Below are positions 1 to 5,750 of a stretch of DNA of 5,794 bases, piece after piece (position 1 is the stretch's first letter; every line of letters begins with the position of its first letter). The stretch comes from Chloroflexota bacterium (GTDB lineage Bacteria > Chloroflexota > UBA11872). Under the pieces are notes generated by a model. The model saw only the letters and a program-made list of their open reading frames with translations, ran no database searches and was not told the origin of the DNA. The stretch spans positions 1-5,794 of the forward strand of contig JAPPFO010000078.1 of NCBI GenBank assembly GCA_028875175.1, in the 5' to 3' direction. The position numbers and the translations under genes were made by a program.

Positions 1-239
1 GCGTGCCGGCCACGACGCATGACTTCCGGCACCTGAAGGCAACATCGCTGCTGAATCGCGGGGCAAACCTGTCGGAGGTCCAGGACATCCTGGGGCATGC
101 CTCGCCGGATACGACCAAGCGCATCTACGCGCACTACGAGACGGCCAGGTTGCGCGAGGCGTTCGATCGATATAGCCCGTCCGTGGAAGAAGCCGCAGCA
201 GCGGCGCGCAAGGGCCGCTCGCCGGTGGGGTCACGGTAA
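1..239 (+). CDS. Tyrosine recombinase (XerC/XerD-like integrase), C-terminal fragment
   Basis: This is the 3' end of a site-specific tyrosine recombinase; the start lies left of the window. The 79 visible codons (in frame from base 3, stop TAA at 237-239) contain the second half of the catalytic domain. Counting from the first visible residue, the HxxR box is H6-D-F-R9, the following H/W position is H32 in the LGH motif, and the nucleophilic tyrosine is Y42 in RIYAHY. Spacing and wording match XerC/XerD and phage integrases, which cut DNA through a 3'-phosphotyrosine link. After the tyrosine there is an Ala/Arg-rich tail of about 35 residues, longer than in XerC/D. No attachment site or tRNA gene is visible. 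It could be a chromosomal Xer protein or the integrase of a mobile element; the fragment cannot decide. The next gene starts 6 bp downstream on the same strand. Confidence 0.93.
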   Translation, partial: VPATTHDFRHLKATSLLNRGANLSEVQDILGHASPDTTKRIYAHYETARLREAFDRYSPSVEEAAAAARKGRSPVGSR

Positions 240-241
240 GG
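238..241 (+). promoter_or_regulatory. Weak ribosome binding site for the zinc-finger membrane protein
   Basis: AAGG lies 4 bases before the ATG at 246 and overlaps the stop codon of the integrase. The position suggests that translation of the small gene is coupled to that of the integrase. The match to the Shine-Dalgarno consensus is short, so this is tentative. Confidence 0.4.
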
Positions 242-245
242 CGCG

Positions 246-602
246 ATGGCCACCGAGCATCAGCGCCACGTCAGCGGCCTGACCACCACCGCCCAGGTAA
301 CGCCTGGTGCGATCTGGTTGTGCCGGGTGTGTCACCGAACCAACGCGCGAGGGTGGCAGGTGTGCCGGTTGTGCGGCGCGGAGCGCCCGGCGCGTCACGC
401 TTGGATGAAGACGCGAGTGTTTCGTTTGCTGGCGATTCTGCTGGCAGCCGTCGGCAGCGGGGCGATCGGGGTGGTGGTGCTGAGTGCGTGGGGAGCGGTG
501 GTCAGCGGACCCTGGGTGGTTCCGGCCATTGCGATCTGGGTGCTTGGATGCCTGGCGGTCCTGGTCGTTGTATCGATGAGGCGGGCGTTGAGCGGCGGTT
601 AG
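246..602 (+). CDS. Small RanBP2-type zinc finger protein with two membrane helices
   Basis: This 118-residue protein has no name I recognise. The N-terminal part carries W24-x-C26-x2-C29-x3-N33-x6-C40-x2-C43, which fits the RanBP2-type zinc finger pattern exactly, including the conserved Trp and Asn. A basic stretch (about residues 47-60, with Arg, His and Lys) precedes two hydrophobic segments, about 59-81 and 90-111, and the protein ends in MRRALSGG. Under the positive-inside rule both ends would be cytoplasmic, so the finger would face the cytosol on a two-helix membrane anchor. In eukaryotes this finger type binds ubiquitin or single-stranded RNA; in bacteria short zinc ribbons on membrane proteins are mostly of unknown role. 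The gene sits 6 bp after the integrase fragment and converges with the hydrolase gene, their stop codons overlapping by 4 bp. Function is not predicted. Confidence 0.78.
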   Translation: MATEHQRHVSGLTTTAQVTPGAIWLCRVCHRTNARGWQVCRLCGAERPARHAWMKTRVFRLLAILLAAVGSGAIGVVVLSAWGAVVSGPWVVPAIAIWVLGCLAVLVVVSMRRALSGG

Positions 603-1915
603 TGGTCACCGAATAGCTGACTTAGCGAGTTCAGCGCGGCCGCGCGCAGGTTGTCGCCGCTGACGGGATCCCAGGCCGCGTGGTGGCCGTACCAACGATG
701 CGCATCGTCGACCTCGTAGCCGCCGGTGGCCATGGCACGGCGGGTGGGGGTGTATCCGACGAGGCCGTTGCTCCAGCCGGCGATCATTAGCTCAGGCGAC
801 GTGGTCTGCGTTCGGAGGGCGCGGCCGTCTTCCGAAAAGAACTCGGATGGGATGGCAACCAGAGCAACGTCACCGATCCGCAGGGCCTGGATGTCGACGG
901 AGAGGTCGGGGCCGTCGGATGGCTTCCAGTCAAGGACACGCCGGGCGAAGTCGACCTGGTGCCACTGGATGCGCAGGCGTTGCGCGGTTCCGGTTGTGGA
1001 CTCGAGGGCGTGCTGACCCTCGGCGAGGATTCGCCGGGCTTCTGCCTGGCTGATTGGTTCGGCGTAGTTGAGGTCGGCTGGCGCGGAGGCACTGCCCGCG
1101 CACGTCGTGGAGGACTGGCGCAGCTGCGAACGGAGTTGCAGGACCGTGCGGCCGAGGGCGACGCCGTGATGGCGGGCGTTGGAGACGCTGCGGTAGCCGG
1201 CGCCGTCGAAGCGCTGATTGACATCGCCGCCGGCGCCGTTGACGTACAGGCAGGGCGCACCGGTGACCTCGCTGACGGTGCGACGCATGTGGCCGGGGTA
1301 GTCGGAGGTGCTGACGCATTCGCGTGAGCCGGTGGGGTGGCAGCTGTAGTTGACCAGGGTGACGACGGGATTGCCGTCGGCCCCGCGAAACTCGGCCACG
1401 ACGACAGCCGAGTCGATGTCGTCGATGTGGCCGTCCTCGGGTCCGCCGGGGCGGAAGGCGGCCGAGCGGCGATTCGCGCCGACGTACGACTCGCCGCGGG
1501 CCAGCCACAGGTCGGCCGTGACCAGGCGGCTCAGCGCCGCAACAGCCGCGTCAACTGCAGCTTCTTCGACGGAGTTCAGGTAGTCGGGATCTTTCTCACC
1601 CATCCCTGGGAGCACGCCGGTTTCGGGACCGCCGTGGGTGTGGGTGCAGGTCCACATCTGGTTCGCACCCGGCACGCCGGCGGCTGCCGTCGTACTGGCG
1701 CGGAGGTCGGCCAGGTGCTCGGTGGTGAAACCGATCAGGTCGAAGCTGAAGAGCAGCAATGTCCGATCGCCGTCGGAGGCGGCGAGGACGCCGACCTCCA
1801 GCGGTTCAAGAGAGCCAAGGCTGGCGCCGAAGCGGAAGCCGAAGCCGCTGAGGTCGATGCCGGGCGGTGGGGTGATGTCACGGCGGGCGAATCCGACCCG
1901 GAGCTGGCTGGTCAT
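599..1915 (-). CDS. Neutral/alkaline ceramidase N-domain family hydrolase, catalytic Ser replaced
   Basis: This 438-residue protein belongs to the neutral/alkaline non-lysosomal ceramidase N-terminal domain family. Visible family motifs are DITPP at 13-17, THTHGGP at 91-97 (candidate zinc ligands H92/H94), NYSCHPT at 189-195 (H193), SDYPG at 204-208, NGAGGDVN at 226-233, PSEF at 356-359 (E358) and GLVGY at 384-388 (Y388). The two His boxes, the late Glu and the Tyr correspond to the zinc site of bacterial ceramidase. However, the family hexapeptide GDVSPN, which carries the ceramidase nucleophile, reads GDVNQR here, so Ser is Asn (N233). There is no signal peptide, and at 438 residues it lacks the C-terminal domain of true ceramidases (about 650-700 residues). 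It is therefore probably a cytoplasmic metal hydrolase of the family with another substrate. The ATG overlaps the hflX stop as ATGA and no Shine-Dalgarno is evident, suggesting translational coupling. It is the last gene of the cluster. Confidence 0.87.
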   Translation of the reverse strand: MTSQLRVGFARRDITPPPGIDLSGFGFRFGASLGSLEPLEVGVLAASDGDRTLLLFSFDLIGFTTEHLADLRASTTAAAGVPGANQMWTCTHTHGGPETGVLPGMGEKDPDYLNSVEEAAVDAAVAALSRLVTADLWLARGESYVGANRRSAAFRPGGPEDGHIDDIDSAVVVAEFRGADGNPVVTLVNYSCHPTGSRECVSTSDYPGHMRRTVSEVTGAPCLYVNGAGGDVNQRFDGAGYRSVSNARHHGVALGRTVLQLRSQLRQSSTTCAGSASAPADLNYAEPISQAEARRILAEGQHALESTTGTAQRLRIQWHQVDFARRVLDWKPSDGPDLSVDIQALRIGDVALVAIPSEFFSEDGRALRTQTTSPELMIAGWSNGLVGYTPTRRAMATGGYEVDDAHRWYGHHAAWDPVSGDNLRAAALNSLSQLFGDH

Positions 1916-3243
1916 GGCGAGGTCGCCGTTTCAACCCGGTAGGAGTCGAATCGCCCGGCCAGGGCAGCCGGCACGGCGCCGCGAAGGCGGGTTCCGGACT
2001 GGCCGAAGGACTCGTCCTGGACGTTTCCATGCTCGTGGAAGAGGGCCACGAGACGGCTGTCGTCGTAGGGAATCTCGACCTCGAGCTCGACCGTGCTGAC
2101 CCTGTGGATATCGGCCAGCCGCTGAAGAAGGTCGTCGATGCCCTCGCCGGTGGTCGCCGAGACGGCCACGGCGTTGGGGTACTCGGCAAGGTCGGGCGCT
2201 GGCGCCATGTCGACCTTGTTGAGCGCCGTGACGATTGGTCGGCGGCCGGCGCCAATCTCGCGAAGCGTGTCGTGAACGACCTCGACCTGACGGTCGAACG
2301 CGGGGTTGGCCAGGTCGACGACGTGGACGAGGATGTCGGCCTCGAGCGCCTCCTCAAGGGTGCCCCGAAAGGCCTGGACGAGGCGGGTGGGCAGGCGCTG
2401 GATGAAACCGACCGTGTCGGTTACCAGGATCGCGCCGCCACCCGGCAGGTCGACGCTGCGGGTGGTGGGATCCAGCGTGGCGAAGAGGCGGTCTTCGGTG
2501 AGGACGCCGGCACCTGTGAGGGCGTTGAGGAGGCTGCTCTTGCCAGCGTTGGTGTAGCCGACCAGAGCCGCCGTGAGGAAGCCGGACTCGCGCCGGCGGG
2601 CGCGGCCCCTGGCGCGGCGAGCGCGTACAGCGTCCAGCCGCTTGTCCAGCATGGCCATGCGGCCGCGATAGAGGCGGCGGTCGGTTTCGATCTGCGTTTC
2701 GCCAGGACCGCGGAAGGGTCCGACGCCACCGCGCTGTCGCGAAAACTGGACCCAGAGTTCGGAGAGCCTGGGTAACAGGTATTCCAACTGGGCGCGTTCG
2801 ACCTGGAGGTGGCCCTCCACGGTGCGGGCGCGGGCGGCGAAGATGTCGAGGATGACGCCGGTGCGGTCGAGGACCTTGCCCTTGAAGGCGTTTTCGACGT
2901 TGCGCTGCTGGCGGGGCCTGAGGTCGGCGTCGATCACCAGGACATCGGCGTCGTGGGCGCGGGCCAATGAGATCGCTTCGTCGAGTTGGCCGCTGCCCAT
3001 GAGGGTGGCGGCCACGGGTCGGCGGATGCGGAGGAGGGTCCGTCCGACGACAGCCGCGCCTGCGGTTTCGACGAGTTGGGCCAACTCGTCGAGGGAGGCA
3101 TCGGCGGGCCAGTCGCCGAGTTCGGGTAGGCCTTCGAGGCCGACCAGGAAGGCGCGTTCGGGGCGCGCATCGAGCAGCCGTCCGGATACATCCGTGTCGG
3201 ACGGACCGGTTTGGGGGCGGCCGTTAGAAGCTGACAGAGGCAA
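1912..3243 (-). CDS. hflX: Ribosome-splitting GTPase HflX
   Basis: HflX is a GTPase that binds the ribosome near the peptidyl transferase centre and splits stalled 70S particles, in some bacteria after heat or antibiotic stress. With the chosen start the protein has 443 residues, close to the usual 400-450. The N-terminal HflX domain is followed by the signature GPGETQIETDRR at 179-190 and an Arg-rich helix, then the G domain: G1 GYTNAGKS 229-236, G2 region FATLDPTTR 254-262, G3 DTVGF 276-280, G4 NKVD 342-345, and G5 SATTGEG 362-368. All GTPase motifs are intact. The frame stays open further upstream to a TTG at 3342, but that would overlap dapL by over 100 bp. There is no ATG, GTG or TTG between the dapL stop and the conserved N-domain, so the TTG at 3243, overlapping dapL by 20 bp and preceded by GGAG, is the best start. 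The 3' end overlaps the next gene by ATGA. Confidence 0.95.
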   Translation of the reverse strand: MPLSASNGRPQTGPSDTDVSGRLLDARPERAFLVGLEGLPELGDWPADASLDELAQLVETAGAAVVGRTLLRIRRPVAATLMGSGQLDEAISLARAHDADVLVIDADLRPRQQRNVENAFKGKVLDRTGVILDIFAARARTVEGHLQVERAQLEYLLPRLSELWVQFSRQRGGVGPFRGPGETQIETDRRLYRGRMAMLDKRLDAVRARRARGRARRRESGFLTAALVGYTNAGKSSLLNALTGAGVLTEDRLFATLDPTTRSVDLPGGGAILVTDTVGFIQRLPTRLVQAFRGTLEEALEADILVHVVDLANPAFDRQVEVVHDTLREIGAGRRPIVTALNKVDMAPAPDLAEYPNAVAVSATTGEGIDDLLQRLADIHRVSTVELEVEIPYDDSRLVALFHEHGNVQDESFGQSGTRLRGAVPAALAGRFDSYRVETATSP

Positions 3244-4390
3244 TGCGCTCCAGCGCTTCGTCGAGCCGGTCGTCGGGAGTCGTGAGCGAAATGCGGAAGT
3301 GGCCTTCGCCGTACGTTCCGAAGCCGACGCCGGGGGTAACAATCACGCCAACTTCGTCGATCAGGCGAGTGGCGAATTCGACGGAGGACATTCCGCCGGG
3401 GGTGGGGCTCCAGAGATAGAGGCTGGCCTTAGGGACCTCAGGCGCGACGCCCACGTTGCGCAGGGCGCTGACGACGCGGTCGCGGCGATCCTGGAGATGG
3501 GCGTTGCGGGAATCAATCCAGTCCTGGTCGACATCCAGGGCGGCGATGCCGGCGTGCTGGACGGCCTGGAAGATGCCGGAGTCGACGTTGGTCTTGACGC
3601 GCCCCAAGGCTTCGACCACCTCGGCGTTGCCGGCCATCCAGCCGATGCGCCAGCCGGTCATGTTGTAGGTCTTGGAGAGGGAGTGGAACTCGACGGCGAC
3701 GTCGCGGGCTTCGGGGATCTCGAGGATGCTGCGGCAGCGGTAGCCATCGAAGACGACCTCGGAGTAGGCGGCGTCCTGGGCCAGGACGACGTTGTTGGCG
3801 CGGGCGAACTCGACGGCCTCTTCAAAGAACTCGAAGGGGGCGACGGCGGCGGTGGGGTTGCCGGGGTAGCAGAGCCAGAGCAGGCGGGCGTTGGCGAGCG
3901 CGTCGGCGGGCACGTCGTTCAGGTCGGGAATCCAACCGCGCTCGGAGGTGAGGGGGAGGGAGTGGGACGTGCCACCCGCGAGCATGGTGCCGATGGCGTA
4001 GACGGGGTAGCCGGGGTCGGTCATCAGGACGGTGTCGCCGGGGTTGACGAGGGCCAGGGGCAGGTGGGCGATGCCTTCCTTGGAGCCGATGAGGGGGACG
4101 ATTTCGGTGGCGGGATCCAAGTCGACCTGAAAGCGGCGGGCGTACCAGGCGGCGATGGCTTCGCGGAGTTCGTCGAGGCCGTAGTACTCGGGGTAGCGGT
4201 GGTTGACGGGGTCGCGGGCGGCGCGGTCCAAGGCATCGAGGATGGGTTCGGGGGTGGGCAAATCCGGGTCACCGATGCCGAGGCTGATGACGTCAACGCC
4301 TTCGGCGCGCCTGGCGTCGCGGAGCTTGTCGAGCTCGGCGAAGAGGTAGGGCGGAAGGTTGGAGATTCGGTCGGCGAACTGGATGCTCAC
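3224..4390 (-). CDS. dapL: LL-diaminopimelate aminotransferase (class I/II PLP aminotransferase)
   Basis: DapL transfers an amino group from glutamate to tetrahydrodipicolinate, giving LL-diaminopimelate in one step and bypassing the DapD/C/E acyl route. The 388-residue protein is a fold-type I PLP enzyme. Visible motifs are GIGDPDLPTP at 38-47, IGSKEGIAHLP at 101-111, CYPGNPT at 174-180 (PLP-contacting Asn 178), QDAAYSE at 205-211 (Asp206, Tyr209), SLSKTYNMTGWRIG at 237-250 with the Schiff-base Lys240, and FRIS with substrate-carboxylate Arg366. The GSKEGI wording and direct linkage to dapF favour DapL over aspartate or alanine aminotransferase, which share the fold. The frame extends to 4456, but the GTG at 4390 is chosen because GGAGG lies 9 bases upstream and it begins 1 bp after the dapF stop. 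The 3' end overlaps the predicted hflX start by 20 bp. Exact substrate specificity is inferred, not visible. Confidence 0.9.
   Translation of the reverse strand: MSIQFADRISNLPPYLFAELDKLRDARRAEGVDVISLGIGDPDLPTPEPILDALDRAARDPVNHRYPEYYGLDELREAIAAWYARRFQVDLDPATEIVPLIGSKEGIAHLPLALVNPGDTVLMTDPGYPVYAIGTMLAGGTSHSLPLTSERGWIPDLNDVPADALANARLLWLCYPGNPTAAVAPFEFFEEAVEFARANNVVLAQDAAYSEVVFDGYRCRSILEIPEARDVAVEFHSLSKTYNMTGWRIGWMAGNAEVVEALGRVKTNVDSGIFQAVQHAGIAALDVDQDWIDSRNAHLQDRRDRVVSALRNVGVAPEVPKASLYLWSPTPGGMSSVEFATRLIDEVGVIVTPGVGFGTYGEGHFRISLTTPDDRLDEALERIASVSF
3248..3251 (-). promoter_or_regulatory. Ribosome binding site supporting the TTG start of hflX
   Basis: Reading the minus strand, GGAG is followed by CGCA and then TTG (3243-3241). 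The spacer is short at 4 bases. The site lies inside the last codons of dapL. It is the only Shine-Dalgarno-like sequence near an in-frame start codon at the expected hflX N-terminus, and so decides that start. Confidence 0.5.
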
Positions 4391-4391
4391 G

Positions 4392-5252
4392 TCAGAGGGC
4401 CTCCGCAGCGTTGCTGGTGGGCCACGCGCCTTCGAAGACGGTGGCCGCCGGTCCACGCAGGATCAGTTCGTGGCCCGGACCGTCCCAAACGACCCGCAGC
4501 CTACCGCCCGGCATGTCCAGATCAACGGCGCCGGGGTCAATGCGGCCCTCGAGCACGGCCACGGCCACGGAGGCCGACGCGCCGGTGCCGCAGGCCAGGG
4601 TGATGCCGGCGCCGCGTTCCCAGACGCGTACCTTGAGGTGTTCGGGGGCGAGGACCTGGACGATCTCGAAGTTGACGCGTTCGGGGAATGTCGGGTCGTG
4701 TTCGACGAGGGGGCCGATGTGTTCGAGTGGGAAGTCGTCGACAGAGTCCTGGAAGGAGACGGCGTGGGGGTTGCCCATGGAGACGCCGGTGACGGTGAGT
4801 TGCACGCCGTTCGCGTTGAGGGTGGTACGGCTGTCGGGGCCATTGGCCAACATGGGGATGTTGGGAGGGTCGAAGTCGGGGATGCCCATGCCGACGGCGG
4901 CCTGGAAGGCGCCGTTGACGTAGCCGGCAACCTGCAGGGGGCGGGGGCCGCCGGCGGTCTCGACGGTGACGGGGCCGGCGGAGAGCTCGCCGTGGTCGTA
5001 GAGCCACTTGGCGAAGCAGCGGATGCCGTTGCCGCACATCTGGGCGAGGGAGCCGTCGGAGTTCCAGATTTCCATGTGGTAGGGGTGGGATGCGCCGTCG
5101 CGGACGACGAGGAGCTGGTCGAAGCCGACCCCCAGGTGGCGGTCGCCGATGGCGCGGGCGACGGGGCCGAGGTCGGCGGGGAGGTCGCGGCGGCCGTCGA
5201 GGAGGACGAAGTCGTTGCCGGCGCCGTGCATCTTGGTGAAGGAGAGGGTCAT
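4392..5252 (-). CDS. dapF: Diaminopimelate epimerase
   Basis: DapF interconverts LL- and meso-diaminopimelate by a cofactor-independent two-base mechanism with two cysteines, supplying the lysine precursor and the peptidoglycan cross-linking residue. The 286-residue protein has the normal family length (about 275-285). It begins with the canonical SFTKMHGAGNDF (Asn13), has the first catalytic cysteine Cys73 in MCGNGIRC, GNPH at 160-163, NFEIV from 194, and WERGAGITLACGTG with the second cysteine Cys221. Both catalytic residues are intact, so it should be active. The frame is open far upstream, but the ATG at 5252 gives the conserved N-terminus. No Shine-Dalgarno precedes it; instead the stop of a 111-codon upstream frame (5584-5249) overlaps this ATG as ATGA. 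It is the first recognisable gene of the cluster, and dapL, acting one step earlier in the pathway, follows 1 bp later. Confidence 0.97.
   Translation of the reverse strand: MTLSFTKMHGAGNDFVLLDGRRDLPADLGPVARAIGDRHLGVGFDQLLVVRDGASHPYHMEIWNSDGSLAQMCGNGIRCFAKWLYDHGELSAGPVTVETAGGPRPLQVAGYVNGAFQAAVGMGIPDFDPPNIPMLANGPDSRTTLNANGVQLTVTGVSMGNPHAVSFQDSVDDFPLEHIGPLVEHDPTFPERVNFEIVQVLAPEHLKVRVWERGAGITLACGTGASASVAVAVLEGRIDPGAVDLDMPGGRLRVVWDGPGHELILRGPAATVFEGAWPTSNAAEAL
4400..4404 (-). promoter_or_regulatory. Strong ribosome binding site for dapL
   Basis: A GGAGG core on the minus strand sits 9 bases before the GTG at 4390, inside the final codons of dapF. It fixes the dapL start against the longer open frame to 4456 and gives dapL its own ribosome entry despite the 1-bp gap to dapF. 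Confidence 0.75.
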
Positions 5253-5609
5253 GTTGGGCGGGTGGTGATGGAGGTCGGCTGGGATCGTGTCAGCGTACTT
5301 GGTGGCGGGGTGGGCGTGGGGGTTTCGCGCACGTAAGAGTTTTTTCCAAAAAACTCTTGAGGTGCGGCGGGGCGCATTTCGGCCGGCAAACGGCGACCAG
5401 GAACGGACGCTTGCGGGGGGCGGGGCGTCACGGCGACGAGCAGGGAGCGATAGGGCAAGTGTGAGCGGTGGAGCGAAGCGAGCATGAAGCGATGAGGGTC
5501 CTTTCCAGGAGACCTCCGGGGCCACAGCGAGGCGTCGGCGGGCGAGGGGGCGGCGACGCGAGTCATCGAATGGCTTGGAGGCATCCAGAAGTGAGCTTGC
5601 GGAGATATC
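5253..5609 (-). other. Long dapF leader (predicted 5' untranslated region)
   Basis: If transcription starts about 7 bases after the predicted -10 box, the transcript carries about 357 nt before the dapF ATG. No known riboswitch or T-box core is recognisable by eye. Seen in it are a perfect palindrome (5335-5358), a GGAGGUC element (5517-5511) complementary over 7 nt to GACCUCC (5276-5270) shortly before the dapF ATG, and a G/C-rich stretch with degenerate GAGCGAAGCGAGC-like sequence around 5461-5495. A 111-codon open frame (5584-5249), rich in Pro, Arg, Ser and Thr, runs through it and ends as ATGA on the dapF start. Its codon third positions look less GC-biased than those of dapF, and it resembles no family I know, so I do not call it a gene. 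Confidence 0.45.
5335..5358. repeat. Perfect AT-rich palindrome in the dapF leader
   Basis: The arms AAGAGTTTTTT (5335-5345) and AAAAAACTCTT (5348-5358) are exact reverse complements around a 2-base CC centre. It is an AT-rich island in very GC-rich surroundings, 83 bp from the dapF ATG. It could be an operator for a dimeric regulator, or a transcript hairpin; with a 9-bp stem and 6-nt loop it would be a weak attenuator or terminator because the stem is mostly A-U. Confidence 0.75.
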
Positions 5610-5615
5610 GGGTCT

Positions 5616-5644
5616 ATTGTACACTAACCGTAGACGTATCACAA
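5616..5644 (-). promoter_or_regulatory. Predicted sigma70-type promoter of the dapF cluster
   Basis: On the minus strand, a -35 box TTGTGA (5644-5639, 4 of 6 consensus bases) is followed by a 17-bp spacer and a -10 box TACAAT (5621-5616, 5 of 6). It lies in the only extended AT-rich stretch of the intergenic region (about 5602-5650) and points at dapF. The start would be near 5609. The -10 box is flanked by a small inverted repeat, GTCTA (5612-5616) and TAGAC (5631-5635), which may be chance. Confidence 0.6.
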
Positions 5645-5691
5645 TTTAACCATCCGCGGGCAGTCGGCGAGGGCTGCCGGCCGAGAACTTT

Positions 5692-5714
5692 GGGTAACCC
5701 CCGAGCGGTTGCCC
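5692..5714. repeat. Imperfect hairpin, 8-bp stem
   Basis: GGGTAACC (5692-5699) pairs with GGTTGCCC (5707-5714) around a 7-base loop, with one G-U wobble in the plus-strand transcript. There is no U-tract after it on either strand, so it is not a standard intrinsic terminator. It lies between the promoter and the repeat elements at the right edge. Confidence 0.35.
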
Positions 5715-5720
5715 GGAAGA

Positions 5721-5743
5721 CCCTCACGCCAACCCTCTCCCTG
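5721..5743 (+). repeat. Dispersed intergenic repeat of the CCCTCACCCTAACCCTCTCCC type
   Basis: The sequence starting CCCTCACGCCAACCCTCTCC closely resembles a widespread intergenic repeat of GC-rich bacteria, whose translation gives the familiar spurious peptide LTPTLSLS. A degenerate copy in opposite orientation may lie near 5441-5466. Only one clear copy is in the window, so its multi-copy nature is from general knowledge. Confidence 0.5.
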
Positions 5744-5750
5744 TCCAGAC

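Noticed and set aside
634..645. 12-bp palindrome GCGCGGCCGCGC
   Set aside because: It lies in the coding sequence of the hydrolase at an Ala-rich stretch and is expected from GC-rich codons.
1337..2775. Plus-strand frames of about 200-250 codons opposite the hydrolase and hflX
   Set aside because: Shadows of the minus-strand genes, whose catalytic motifs are clear; the products are biased and unlike known proteins.
3244..3342. Longer hflX start (TTG at 3342)
   Set aside because: It would overlap dapL by 119 bp and add 33 residues with no family similarity; the TTG at 3243 with GGAG fits better.
2822..4603. A 593-codon plus-strand open frame
   Set aside because: It lies antisense to dapL, hflX and the end of dapF, all with intact family motifs. 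Its product is Gly/Val/Asp-rich low-complexity sequence, typical of the antisense of GC-rich genes.
4359..5336. A 325-codon plus-strand open frame
   Set aside because: It is antisense to dapF, with Gly/Ala/Val/Asp-rich composition and no recognisable motif; dapF explains the coding constraint.
5335..5358. The palindrome as an intrinsic terminator
   Set aside because: The stem is mostly A-U, and no U-run follows the stem on either strand; the T and A runs are inside the arms.
5253..5642. N-terminal extension of dapF of 130 codons in the same frame
   Set aside because: The extension is Arg/Pro/Ser-rich, overlaps the predicted promoter and palindrome, and DapF proteins normally start at the residues encoded from 5252.
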